DNA of 64,000 nt from Anthropogastromicrobium aceti. GTDB taxonomy: Bacteria; Bacillota; Clostridia; Lachnospirales; Lachnospiraceae. The stretch lies in NCBI RefSeq assembly GCF_025567095.1, contig NZ_JAOQJH010000012.1; one strand, given 5' to 3'. This document shows, one piece after another, positions 43,397-52,464 of the stretch. Position 1 is the first letter of the stretch; each line of letters begins with the position of its first letter. Below the pieces are notes generated by a model that saw only the letters and a program-made list of their open reading frames with translations, was not told the origin of the DNA and searched no databases. A program made the translations under genes and the position numbers.

Positions 43397-44881
43397 ATGG
43401 CTTGCACAACAATATTAGTTGGAAAAAATGCTTCATATGACGGTTCAACAATGATCGCACGAAACGATGATTCAGGAGCCGGACACTATATGCCGAAAAA
43501 ATTTGTAGTAGTTCATCCAGAGGAAAGACAAAAAGTTTATCGCTCTGTGATTTCTCATGTAGAAATTGAACTGCCTGACAATCCGCTTCGCTGTACATCC
43601 ATGCCAAATGCAGTTGATGGAGAAGGAATTTGGGCAGCTAGTGGTGTGAATGCGAAAAATGTTGCAATGACAGCAACAGAGACAATAACTTCAAATCCGC
43701 GTGTGCTTGGTGCAGATCCACTTGTAGTTTACGAGCCTGCAAAGGATGGAAAAGAAGAAAAAGCGGGTGGTATCGGTGAGGAAGATATCGTTTATATAGT
43801 GCTTCCATACATAACAAGTGCGAGAGAGGGTGTAAAGCGTCTGGGCAGTCTTCTTGAGACATACGGTACATATGAGATGAATGGAATTGCATTCCAGGAT
43901 AAGGATGAAATCTGGTGGCTGGAGACTATCGGCGGTCATCACTGGATTGCAAGAAGAGTGCCGGATGATGTTTATGTAGTAATGCCAAATCAGTTTGGAA
44001 TGGATGAATTTGACTTAGAGGATGCCTATGGTGAACAGAAAGGTTTTATGTGCTCAGCGGATTTAAAAGAATTTGTCGAGAAAAATCATTTAAATCTTTC
44101 TCAGGATGGAAGCTTCATTCCGCGTGATATTTTCGGAAGTCATGATGACTCAGATCATGTGTACAATACACCTCGTGCATGGTATATGCTTCGCACATTA
44201 AATCCTCAAACCTTTACATGGGATGGACCAGATGCTGATTATACACCACTTTCCGATGACCTTCCGTGGTGCCTGATTCCAGAAAAGAAGATTACAGTGG
44301 AAGATGTGAAATATGTACTGTCCTCACATTATCAGGGAACACCATATGATCCATATCTTTCATATGGCGATAAGTCTATGAAGGGTGCATATCGTTCAAT
44401 CGGTGTAAATCGAACTGATTTCCTTTCTGTTATTCAGATGAGAGCAGATCACGAGGATGACAGCCGCGCAATTGAATGGGTAGCATTTTGCTCCAATGCA
44501 TTTAATACACTGATTCCATTCTATGCAGATGTCGAAAAAACACCAGATTATGTAGCAAATACAGATAAAAACGTGTCCACTGATAATTTCTACTGGACAA
44601 GCAGGTTAATTGCAGCGATGGCAGATGCATCTTACAAGAGTTCTCTGTTCCATGTTGAGCGTTATCAAGGTCATGTGATGGCAAAGAGTCATGCGCTGAT
44701 TGCAAAATATGATGCAAAATTAGCACAGACTGCAGATAAGGCGGAGCGACTTGTCATTAAGCATGAGGCAAATGAGGCAATTGCACAGATGGCAAAGGAA
44801 GAAGCACTCGCAACACTTGAAAAGGTGCTTTCTGAACTGACCAATCAGATGAAGAATGCATATTCCAGATCAGATGCATAA
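43397..44881 (+). CDS. C69-family dipeptidase
   Basis: N-terminal nucleophile dipeptidase related to Lactobacillus PepDA. The catalytic cysteine is C3 in MACTTILVGK, which would be exposed by removal of the first two residues. Other family hallmarks are STMIARNDD, NAKNVAMTATETI, GIGEEDIVYIVLPY and WWLETIGGHHW. The length of 494 is normal, and there is no signal peptide. AGGAGG lies 8-9 bases upstream of the ATG. It has its own promoter, is divergent from GH78 and convergent with the AraC gene. No functional link with either is evident. Confidence 0.92.
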   Translation: MACTTILVGKNASYDGSTMIARNDDSGAGHYMPKKFVVVHPEERQKVYRSVISHVEIELPDNPLRCTSMPNAVDGEGIWAASGVNAKNVAMTATETITSNPRVLGADPLVVYEPAKDGKEEKAGGIGEEDIVYIVLPYITSAREGVKRLGSLLETYGTYEMNGIAFQDKDEIWWLETIGGHHWIARRVPDDVYVVMPNQFGMDEFDLEDAYGEQKGFMCSADLKEFVEKNHLNLSQDGSFIPRDIFGSHDDSDHVYNTPRAWYMLRTLNPQTFTWDGPDADYTPLSDDLPWCLIPEKKITVEDVKYVLSSHYQGTPYDPYLSYGDKSMKGAYRSIGVNRTDFLSVIQMRADHEDDSRAIEWVAFCSNAFNTLIPFYADVEKTPDYVANTDKNVSTDNFYWTSRLIAAMADASYKSSLFHVERYQGHVMAKSHALIAKYDAKLAQTADKAERLVIKHEANEAIAQMAKEEALATLEKVLSELTNQMKNAYSRSDA

Positions 44882-44899
44882 GAATTCAGGATTTATTAA

Positions 44900-45841
44900 T
44901 CATTCGGGAAAACTATTTTCCGCTAACGCCTTAATAGAAGATGAATATTCTGTTGGCGTCATTCCTGTCAGATTCTTAAACTGACGTGAAAAATATTGAA
45001 CGGACTGATAACCAAGTCCGGCAGAAATCTGTGTGAAATTGAGACGGCCGCTTCTTATTTGCTGCTTGGCCGTCTCAATTTTTAATTGGTGAAAATAATT
45101 GATGGCTCCCGTGTTAAACTGCTCTTTCATAAGCTTTTGCAGCTGCGTGCGTCCAATTAAATTGTCGTGACAAATTTGCTCAAGTGTAATCTGTTCATGA
45201 ATGTGCTGCTTTAGGTAGTTTGTGATCAGATCAAGTATTTCTTCCGTGTTTTTTAATTTATAGGAAGCAGGTTTTTTATCAAGTCCAATACTTTGAGCAT
45301 GCTCAAAATGGCGCAGCAGATGAAGCAGAAATTCTTCCAGATATAGGCGAATGAGCTGTCCGCTGCCAAGCGGCATAGTTTGCTTAAGCGGCATGGCAGC
45401 TAAGTAGGGATCATCAAGGCGGCAGTCAAAGCTTTGCTTTGCCTCTTGAATAATTAAAGCAAGTAAGCGCCGCTCTGTCTGGTCAATGCGAAGAATACGG
45501 TCTGAGAGCGCAAAAAGCTGTTTTTCTGATGAAAGCTGTAAATCAGACTTGTTTGACACAGAAAGATCAAATGATATAACAATCAGATTCGGTGCAATTT
45601 GCCCATCAGAGCGCACGGCATGAAATTCATTTGGCTTATGAAAATAAAGTTCACCTGCCTTTAGCCGAAATTCAGTTTGATCACTTGTAATAATAGTCTC
45701 GCCTTTGTCTGCATAAACAAACTCCCAAAAATCATGTGTTTCTCCAGAAAAAGTAAAATCAGTACGGTATTCATAATAGTGAATGCTATATATGGTTCCG
45801 ATAGAAATAGATGTTTGAAAATCAATACCTGGATAATACAT
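44900..45841 (-). CDS. AraC-family transcriptional regulator
   Basis: The N-terminal cupin-like sensing domain (about 15-100, with HKPNEFHAVR) probably binds a sugar. The C-terminal double helix-turn-helix (about 210-313) has EQITLEQICHDNLIGRTQLQ and ISAGLGYQSVQYFSRQFKNL, ending in TGMTPTEYSSSI. The ATG at 45841 lies 6 bases after AGGAGG. The TTG at 45859 would place that site inside the coding region. It is divergent from the sugar-kinase gene, and the shared 181-base region carries promoters in both directions and an inverted repeat (45910-45940), so the kinase gene is the likely target. Confidence 0.9.
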   Translation of the reverse strand: MYYPGIDFQTSISIGTIYSIHYYEYRTDFTFSGETHDFWEFVYADKGETIITSDQTEFRLKAGELYFHKPNEFHAVRSDGQIAPNLIVISFDLSVSNKSDLQLSSEKQLFALSDRILRIDQTERRLLALIIQEAKQSFDCRLDDPYLAAMPLKQTMPLGSGQLIRLYLEEFLLHLLRHFEHAQSIGLDKKPASYKLKNTEEILDLITNYLKQHIHEQITLEQICHDNLIGRTQLQKLMKEQFNTGAINYFHQLKIETAKQQIRSGRLNFTQISAGLGYQSVQYFSRQFKNLTGMTPTEYSSSIKALAENSFPE

Positions 45842-45873
45842 AAGCCGCCTCCTTAGCAATATTCTTATACTTT

Positions 45874-45902
45874 ATTATGAATAGAAAGAAGCTTTTTTTC
45901 AA
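45874..45902 (-). promoter_or_regulatory. Promoter of the AraC gene
   Basis: On the minus strand, TTGAAA (45902-45897) and CATAAT (45879-45874) are 17 bases apart. Confidence 0.5.
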
Positions 45903-45909
45903 GTATGTT

Positions 45910-45940
45910 TTGTACACAAATATCTTCACTATGTATACAA
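45910..45940. promoter_or_regulatory. Candidate operator: inverted repeat between AraC and sugar-kinase genes
   Basis: TTGTACACA (45910-45918) and TGTATACAA (45932-45940) are inverted copies matching at 8 of 9 positions, spaced by 13 bases. They lie between the two divergent promoters, upstream of the kinase -35. Likely a regulator-binding site; which protein binds is inference. Confidence 0.45.
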
Positions 45941-45964
45941 TCGTCCGTTTAGTTTAAAGCCATC

Positions 45965-45993
45965 TTGCTTCCTATTTTTTGTCATGTTATATT
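45965..45993 (+). promoter_or_regulatory. Promoter of the NahK-like kinase gene
   Basis: TTGCTT (45965-45970) and TATATT (45988-45993) are 17 bases apart, with a start codon 30 bases on. Confidence 0.6.
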
Positions 45994-46022
45994 GAAGAAA
46001 AAAAGGAAACGAGGTATTTTTT

Positions 46023-47150
46023 ATGGAAAAGAAATTTGAAGTAAGTGAATTTGCACTCGAAGCAGTGCGCCATTTTGAATTCAGTGGTACATTAATAAAT
46101 GTTCGTCCATTTGGAAACGGTCATATCAATGATACTTATCTGGCAGAGTATGATATTTTTGGAATGGGTCAGGTAAAGGTGATCATTCAGAGAATGAATC
46201 GTAATGTATTCAAACAGCCGGAAGAACTTATGGAAAACATTGTAAATGTAACGGAATTTTTGAAGAAAAAAATTGAAAAAAATGGAGGAGATCCGTCAAG
46301 AGAAACATTAAATATTATTTCTTCTGTTTATGGAAAACCATTTTATGTAGATTCGCAGGGAGAGTATTGGCGTGCATATAAGTTCATTACAGGGGCATCC
46401 AGTTATGATCTTCCAGAGAATCCAAAACAGTTTTATGAGAGTGCGTATGCATTTGGTCATTTCCAGCAGCTGTTGTCTGATTACCCGGCGGAAACATTGC
46501 ACGAAACTATTGTAGATTTTCATGATACAAAAAAGCGTTATCAAACATTTGAGCGTGCCGTGGCAGAGGATGTTTGTGGACGTGCAGCAAGTGTACAGCG
46601 TGAGATTGAATTTATCAGACAGCATAAGGCAGTAGCTAGTGAATTTATGGATCGTCTTGAAAGTGGTGAGCTTTCCCTTCGAGTTACGCACAATGATACT
46701 AAATTAAATAATGTTATGATTGATGACCTCACAGGAAAGGGAATCTGTGTAATTGATCTTGACACTGTTATGCCAGGTCTTGTGATGAATGATTTTGGTG
46801 ATTCTATTCGTACTGGAGCCAGTACAGCAGAAGAGGATGAAATTAATTTAAGCCTTGTTTCCTGCAGTATGGAGCTGTTTGAGACATATACAAGAGGATT
46901 TTTTAAAGGATGCGGCAATTCATTAACACCGCTTGAAGTCAGCCTTCTTCCGATGGGCGCAAAAATGATGACATATGAAAATGGCATTCGTTTTTTGACT
47001 GATTATCTGCAGGGAGATGTATATTTTAAGATTGCAAGAGAAAACCACAATCTTGATCGCTGCCGTACACAGTTAAAGTTAGTTGAAGATATGGAAGCAA
47101 AGTGGGATCAGATGCAGGAGATAGTGCAAAAAGTCAGCGCTGAAGTCTGA
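46023..47150 (+). CDS. Phosphotransferase of the APH family, N-acetylhexosamine 1-kinase-like
   Basis: Aminoglycoside-phosphotransferase-fold kinase (375 residues), most like NahK, which phosphorylates GlcNAc/GalNAc at C1 for the lacto-N-biose/galacto-N-biose salvage pathway. Visible are FGNGHINDTYLAEY (glycine loop), VKVIIQRMNRNVF, the Brenner motif THNDTKLNNVMID and metal-binding VIDLDTVMPGLVMNDFGDS. GAGG lies upstream of the ATG. It stands alone with a divergent AraC gene; the partner enzymes of the NahK pathway (LNB phosphorylase, epimerase, uridylyltransferase) are not in the window, so the real substrate could be another sugar. Confidence 0.78.
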   Translation: MEKKFEVSEFALEAVRHFEFSGTLINVRPFGNGHINDTYLAEYDIFGMGQVKVIIQRMNRNVFKQPEELMENIVNVTEFLKKKIEKNGGDPSRETLNIISSVYGKPFYVDSQGEYWRAYKFITGASSYDLPENPKQFYESAYAFGHFQQLLSDYPAETLHETIVDFHDTKKRYQTFERAVAEDVCGRAASVQREIEFIRQHKAVASEFMDRLESGELSLRVTHNDTKLNNVMIDDLTGKGICVIDLDTVMPGLVMNDFGDSIRTGASTAEEDEINLSLVSCSMELFETYTRGFFKGCGNSLTPLEVSLLPMGAKMMTYENGIRFLTDYLQGDVYFKIARENHNLDRCRTQLKLVEDMEAKWDQMQEIVQKVSAEV

Positions 47151-47157
47151 AATAGTC

Positions 47158-47186
47158 TTGGCATAATTGAAAAAAAGTAGTAAAAT
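47158..47186 (+). promoter_or_regulatory. Promoter of the histidine kinase-response regulator pair
   Basis: TTGGCA (47158-47163) and TAAAAT (47181-47186) are 17 bases apart, starting 8 bases after the kinase-like gene. Confidence 0.5.
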
Positions 47187-47218
47187 AGGAGAAAAGTTGC
47201 AAAAAGGGGTGGCAATGG

Positions 47219-49006
47219 ATGAAAAAGGTAAGACAGCTGGCTCATCATTTCTTCTATAATATAGCATTTGTCAAGAAGATGATCTTCTTATTTTGTATCG
47301 GTATTTTGGTTCCGATGATTTTTCAGCAGACAGTTTATTATTTAGAGACAGAACGTGGAATAAAAGAACGTATGCTATCAACGGTCAATGAGGCACTAGA
47401 CGATAAAACATTAAAAATAGCGTCAGTGCTTTCAGAGGCCGCTGCATTAGAAAAGCGATATTCGATAAACGAGACGCTGTATCAGTGTCTGGATAAAAAG
47501 TATACAAAGGATCTCGACTATCTGATTCAGTATCAGGAAACGTTTAAGGTACTTTTTTCAGAAACAAATCTGTATCCTTATCATATTAGAATGGTTAGAT
47601 TGTATACAGACAATCCGACACTGATGAATGGCGCTTATGTGAGAAAGACATCCGATATGGAATTAGAATCGCTCGGTGAAACTCTTGATTATGTCAATTT
47701 GTATCCAGTGAAGAATCAGACAAATACATATATTCGGACTTCTCATGAAACAAGAAGAATTGCAGGAACATCTGACAGCAGAAGTCTTAGCGTGATTCGT
47801 GCGTTTGATTATTATAAGCAGTATGATGCATATCAAAAATTAATTCGTGTTGACGTAGAATATGATGATCTGCTTGCAATTTTGCAGGAGACAAACTTAT
47901 TTGAAAATATGATATTGACTGATTCTAATAATCAGGTTGTCGTTGCGCTGAATAGTTATGCAAACAGTGGAAAAATGGTGCAGATAAATCCAGAAAAAAT
48001 AGCGGACAGCGGCAAGCTTTTATTATCACGCGAGCTTTCAAATTTTGGTCTTACGTTATACGGGCTTTATGATATGAGCTCTATTTCAAAAGAGTTTCAA
48101 ACAAGCAGAATTCAGTCATTTTTTTTGGCAACTGCCAGCATTTTATTTGCACTTGGCTGTGTATATCTTGTGGCAGGAAATATTAGCAGACGGCTAAATC
48201 GTCTTGTCACGCAGGCCGATGAGATTGCGCATGGCAATTTTATCAAAAAGGCAGAATCAAGTACGGCACAGGATGAGTTTGGTGTGCTTGAAAAAAGTAT
48301 GGATCGTATGAGTGCTCAGCTGGAGGACTTGATTGAGCGTGAATATAAAGCGCAGGTACAGCAGGCACAATTAGAAAGGGAAACAAATCAGGCGCGTTTT
48401 TTAGCACTTCAAAGTCAGGTAAATCCACATTTCATGTTTAATGCGCTTGAGAGCATTCGATTAAAGGCGCGCGTGAAGGGGGAGATTGAGACAGCTCAGA
48501 TGATCAAATATATGGCAAAAATGTTTCGTAATTTGACTGAGTGGGATGATAACATTATTACAGTTCGTGAGGAGATTGCCTTTTTAGATGAGTTTCTTCA
48601 TATTCAAGAGTATCGTTTCGAGGATGAGTTTTCCTATGAAATTCATGTACAGGAGGAGGCCTATGAGTGTAAAATTCCGAAGATGATTTTGCAGCCGCTT
48701 GTTGAAAATGCATGTGTGCATGGTCTTGAAGCGATCGAGGATAAACGTTTAGTGGGCATTTGTGTAACAGCCGACTTTACAAAGAATATGCTTTATCTTC
48801 AAGTTGAAGACAATGGAGGCGGTATGACAGCAGAGAAGCTAGAGGCATTAAAGGTTTCCTTTCAGGAAAATGATGAAAAAGGAAAAAGTGTTGGTCTGAA
48901 AAATGTATATCGAAGATTGTCATTATATTATGGGGATCGTATGACATTTGATATTGAAAGTGTCGTAGGAAAGGGGACAATATGCAGGATATGTATACCG
49001 TTATGA
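47219..49006 (+). CDS. YesM-type sensor histidine kinase
   Basis: Membrane sensor of the LytS/YesM-like group that controls carbohydrate uptake genes. A first membrane segment (about 20-42) and a second (about 300-322) flank an extracellular sensing domain of about 250 residues. A HAMP linker (RRLNRLVTQADEIAHGNF) precedes the His_kinase domain, with phospho-acceptor H404 in QVNPHFMFNALES. The ATPase domain has LVENACVHGLE (N box), DNGGGM and SVGLKNVYRRL. Length is 595. The response regulator gene starts inside its last 25 bases, so the two are co-translated. Confidence 0.93.
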   Translation: MKKVRQLAHHFFYNIAFVKKMIFLFCIGILVPMIFQQTVYYLETERGIKERMLSTVNEALDDKTLKIASVLSEAAALEKRYSINETLYQCLDKKYTKDLDYLIQYQETFKVLFSETNLYPYHIRMVRLYTDNPTLMNGAYVRKTSDMELESLGETLDYVNLYPVKNQTNTYIRTSHETRRIAGTSDSRSLSVIRAFDYYKQYDAYQKLIRVDVEYDDLLAILQETNLFENMILTDSNNQVVVALNSYANSGKMVQINPEKIADSGKLLLSRELSNFGLTLYGLYDMSSISKEFQTSRIQSFFLATASILFALGCVYLVAGNISRRLNRLVTQADEIAHGNFIKKAESSTAQDEFGVLEKSMDRMSAQLEDLIEREYKAQVQQAQLERETNQARFLALQSQVNPHFMFNALESIRLKARVKGEIETAQMIKYMAKMFRNLTEWDDNIITVREEIAFLDEFLHIQEYRFEDEFSYEIHVQEEAYECKIPKMILQPLVENACVHGLEAIEDKRLVGICVTADFTKNMLYLQVEDNGGGMTAEKLEALKVSFQENDEKGKSVGLKNVYRRLSLYYGDRMTFDIESVVGKGTICRICIPL

Positions 49007-50511
49007 TTGTAGATGATGAGAAAGCAATTCGTGACAGTCTGCCGGCTGTAATTAATTTTGAAATGTATGGTTTTCGTGTTTGCCAGACAGCGAGAAATGG
49101 GCAGGATGCACTCGAAAAAATACGGCAGCAGCACCCGGATGTACTGCTTCTCGATATTCGTATGCCAATTTTAGATGGTCTTGGACTTTTAAAAGAGTTG
49201 TCAGAGCAGATGAAGGAGTATCATCCATTTGTCATTATGCTGTCGGGCTACAGCGATTTTGAGTATGCAAGAACAGCGATTCGCTACGGCGTGAAGGCTT
49301 ATCTGACTAAGCCACTCGATGAGGATGAATTGATAAAAGAGTTGGAAGAATTAAGGGAAGAACTTGACAAGCATCATGCATATCGGGCAAATGAGAAGCT
49401 TTTAATGCAGGCAGATGTAGTAAAAAATATGCTTTACAGCGAAAAGCCAGGGATGCGTGATTTGATGAAAGGTACTTTCTTGATGCATTGTGTGATTTTA
49501 AAGGATGAATCCTGGAGGGAGCAAAAGGATCCGTATGAGGCGGTACGAAGCTGTATTGAAATGGAGCTTGAGTCTGAACAATGCGTATTTGTGCGAAGCA
49601 GAGGGTGCGTATTGACATATCTGGTGGCAGAGAATTGCCTGAATGCATATCAGTCAAGTGTGAGTTTGTTGGGACGTCATCTGCGCCATCGGATGAAATC
49701 ACAGGGTATTAGCTGTGCTATTTTGTTGGACGAGCATATTTTTGACCTTTCTGCAAATCAATTTCGCAGTGAGTACGACAGTCATCTGTATGAGCTGATG
49801 ACGCGTGTATTTTGGAGCGAAGAAAAAGTAGTGAGCGATCTTAAAGTATCTGAACAGGAACAGTTTCTTGAGCAGGAAAAAGAAGGATTTGAGGCAATTC
49901 GCGCTGCATTTTCACAAAATGATAAGGAGGCTGCCGTGCACAGTATGGAGGCACTTATTTCGCAGGCTGTGCAGAAAAAATTAAATATTGTCATGATTCA
50001 GGAGCTTAATTATCGTTTCTTTTATCTTTTGCAGGATTTACTGCAAAAGGCACAAAATACGCAGGTTTCTCTGACAACATTTGACTGGAGAGAAAGTACA
50101 TGGTATATGCGTCATGAGGAGTGGGAGAAAGCAGTTAAGCATCAGTTTTTGATGGCGGCAGATTGTCTGACGACAGGAAACGTAGATGAGCAGGGAACTG
50201 CGTCACAGATCCTGTCTTATATAAAGAAACATTTCAAAGAGCCGCTTTTGGCAAAAGAGGTGGCAGCACACTTTTTTATCAGTCCGGTATATGTAGGACG
50301 CGTAATACAGCAAGCATCTGGAGAAACTTTCAAGCAGTATGTGAACCGTCTTAAAATGGAGGAAGCCAAGCAACTTCTTAGTTCATCAGACCAGCTTGTC
50401 TATGAGATAGCAGAAGAACTTGGCTTTAAAGACAGCAAATATTTTATTTCACGTTTTACAGAAGAAATTGGTATGAGTCCGGCTGAGTATCGTAGGAAAA
50501 AAGGAAACTAA
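48982..50511 (+). CDS. YesN-type response regulator with AraC DNA-binding domain
   Basis: Receiver domain (1-120) with acidic pocket VDDEK (11-12), phospho-acceptor D58 in LLLDIRMP, and the conserved lysine in LTKPLDE. A central region of about 270 residues is followed by an AraC-type double helix-turn-helix (about 405-509; LLAKEVAAHFFISPVYVGRV and EIAEELGFKDSKYFISRF). AAAGGGG lies 5 bases before the ATG. Its likely target is the solute-binding protein promoter at 50589-50617, as is usual for this arrangement. Confidence 0.94.
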   Translation: MQDMYTVMIVDDEKAIRDSLPAVINFEMYGFRVCQTARNGQDALEKIRQQHPDVLLLDIRMPILDGLGLLKELSEQMKEYHPFVIMLSGYSDFEYARTAIRYGVKAYLTKPLDEDELIKELEELREELDKHHAYRANEKLLMQADVVKNMLYSEKPGMRDLMKGTFLMHCVILKDESWREQKDPYEAVRSCIEMELESEQCVFVRSRGCVLTYLVAENCLNAYQSSVSLLGRHLRHRMKSQGISCAILLDEHIFDLSANQFRSEYDSHLYELMTRVFWSEEKVVSDLKVSEQEQFLEQEKEGFEAIRAAFSQNDKEAAVHSMEALISQAVQKKLNIVMIQELNYRFFYLLQDLLQKAQNTQVSLTTFDWRESTWYMRHEEWEKAVKHQFLMAADCLTTGNVDEQGTASQILSYIKKHFKEPLLAKEVAAHFFISPVYVGRVIQQASGETFKQYVNRLKMEEAKQLLSSSDQLVYEIAEELGFKDSKYFISRFTEEIGMSPAEYRRKKGN

Positions 50512-50588
50512 AAGCAATATTTGCAAATAGAGCAAGATATACAAATAAAAATGGTTTAAAAAGTGGAATAAAAGCAGATCTTTCTGTA

Positions 50589-50617
50589 TTGAGGATTGTG
50601 AAAAATCACGGTATAAT
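50589..50617 (+). promoter_or_regulatory. Promoter and possible operator of the solute-binding protein gene
   Basis: TTGAGG (50589-50594) and a perfect TATAAT (50612-50617) are 17 bases apart. The spacer holds the short inverted repeat GTGA-AAAA-TCAC (50598-50609), placed where a regulator could block or bend the promoter. Confidence 0.65.
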
Positions 50618-50684
50618 GATACCACCAAACAAATTAAGAGAAACCACATAAGACGAAAGAGTGGTTTCAGAAAGAGAGGCATTT

Positions 50685-52382
50685 ATGAAAAAGCGTGGCA
50701 TGTTAACAATGGTTTTGGCATCAGCAATGGCAGTTAGTACATTGGCAGCAGTTCCGGCAGCAGCAGATGAGACAGCTGCAAGCAGTCTTGATATTTACGG
50801 TGGATTAACACCAATGGAAGATGCAGACGATCCGATTACCTATACAATTTTTGTACGTGACCCTGGTGTGGCACCATCAGAGGACAATCCGGTAATCAAG
50901 AAGATTCAGGAACTGACCGGTGTTACATTAAAGTTTGAATATCTTGTAGGTGATCTTGATCAGAAGCTTGGTGTTATGATTGCAGGCGGTGATTATCCAG
51001 ATGCGATCTTTGCAGGAGATGCAGCTACAAAGCTGATGGATGCAGGCGCTTTTATTCCGCTTGAGGATGAGATCCCGAAGTATGAGAATCTGAATGCGAT
51101 GTACTCTCAGGTAACAGATTATCTGACACAAGAAGATGGTCACATGTACAACATGGAAATTTACGGAACCATGAAGAACGATGTGACAAAGAATCCACCT
51201 GTATTTGAGTGTGGTATTGGCTTCTATATTCAAAAGGCAGTTCTTGCAGAAGCTGGTTATCCAGAGATTCACACGGTAGATGAGTATTTTAAGGTCATTG
51301 AGGATTACATGGCAAAATATCCGGAGATCGATGGCGTTAAGACAACAGGATTTGAAATTTTAGCAGATGGCTGGCGTAACTGGGCACTGTTAAATCCAGT
51401 TCAGAATCTTCTCGGAGCAGGAAATGACGGAGCAATCTTTGTTGATCAGGATACATTTGAGACATCCTTCTTCCAGATTAGTGATGATGCATATGATTTC
51501 TACAAGAAGTTAAATGAAGAATATCATAGCGGTGTAGTTGATCCAGATACATTTACTCAGGATTATGACCAGTACATCGCAAAGTTGACAACAGGAACCG
51601 TTCTTGGTTTTTATGATCAGAACTGGAATTTTAGCAGTGCAATGAATTTGTTAAAGGCCGATGGAAAATATGATCGTACTTATGTTGCTCTTCCAATCAC
51701 AAATCCTGGTGTAAAGGATGGCTACCTGGATCAGTCAAATGGTATACCGACTGGAACAAATGGAATTGGTATCACCATCAATTGCGAGAATCCAGATCGT
51801 CTGCTTCGTTTCTTTGACTGGATGCTTCAAAGAGAGGTACAGGACTACTTACAGTGGGGAGAAGAAGGTACTGACTGGGTTTATAACGAAGATGGAACAG
51901 GAAGATTATTGACAGATGAGCGTCGCGCGATCAATTATGATACGGCATTAAAGCGTGATCAGACTGGATTCCCACTGTGGAACTATTGCCCGAAGTGGAC
52001 AGGACTTTACACGGAAGATGATATGCCATGTGGACCAGACGAGTCAGCTGATGAGTATATGGCAGCGCAGTCTGATTATGATCAGAGCTTTTTAGAGAGC
52101 TATGGAATCAAGTATCCGGCAGAGATGTTCTCCGATCCGATAATTCGTCCGGCATACTATCCAGTATGGGCAATGTCACTTGAGGATGGCAGCGCAGCTG
52201 CAGTTGCAAGCACAAAGATTACGGACGTGACCATGAAGTTTTATCCAAGATTGATCCTTGCTTCTGATGAGGCAGAATATGACTCTATCTGGGAAGATTT
52301 CTTGAGTGAGTTTAATGCAATTGATCTGGATGCATATCAGACTGAGATCGACAGACAGATTGAATTAAAGATGGGCAAGTAA
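50685..52382 (+). CDS. ABC transporter extracellular solute-binding protein (LplA/YtcQ-like)
   Basis: Family 1 oligosaccharide-binding protein, 565 residues, of the large type that partners LplB/YtcP permeases. The mature part begins around DETAASSLDIYGG and shows the typical EDNPVIKKIQELTGV and MIAGGDYPDAIFAG. The start at 50685 has GAGAGG upstream; the GTG at 50661 is rejected. The N-terminus is a signal peptide (MKKRGMLTMVLASAMAV) ending in PAAADE. No lipobox cysteine is visible, although Gram-positive binding proteins usually have one. Ligand is inferred to be xylo-oligosaccharides from the downstream enzymes. Confidence 0.9.
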   Translation: MKKRGMLTMVLASAMAVSTLAAVPAAADETAASSLDIYGGLTPMEDADDPITYTIFVRDPGVAPSEDNPVIKKIQELTGVTLKFEYLVGDLDQKLGVMIAGGDYPDAIFAGDAATKLMDAGAFIPLEDEIPKYENLNAMYSQVTDYLTQEDGHMYNMEIYGTMKNDVTKNPPVFECGIGFYIQKAVLAEAGYPEIHTVDEYFKVIEDYMAKYPEIDGVKTTGFEILADGWRNWALLNPVQNLLGAGNDGAIFVDQDTFETSFFQISDDAYDFYKKLNEEYHSGVVDPDTFTQDYDQYIAKLTTGTVLGFYDQNWNFSSAMNLLKADGKYDRTYVALPITNPGVKDGYLDQSNGIPTGTNGIGITINCENPDRLLRFFDWMLQREVQDYLQWGEEGTDWVYNEDGTGRLLTDERRAINYDTALKRDQTGFPLWNYCPKWTGLYTEDDMPCGPDESADEYMAAQSDYDQSFLESYGIKYPAEMFSDPIIRPAYYPVWAMSLEDGSAAAVASTKITDVTMKFYPRLILASDEAEYDSIWEDFLSEFNAIDLDAYQTEIDRQIELKMGK

Positions 52383-52398
52383 ATTTGTGACTTTTGGT

Positions 52399-52432
52399 AA
52401 GAGGAGGGTGCAACTTCCCTCCTCTTGTTTTA
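52399..52432 (+). terminator. Attenuating terminator between binding protein and permease genes
   Basis: AAGAGGAGGG (52399-52408) pairs perfectly with CCCTCCTCTT (52417-52426) around an 8-nt loop, followed by GTTTTAT. It probably keeps permease transcripts lower than binding-protein transcripts. Confidence 0.8.
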
Positions 52433-52464
52433 TAAAAAAGAGCTGTGAGAAAGGGGTCGTGTCG

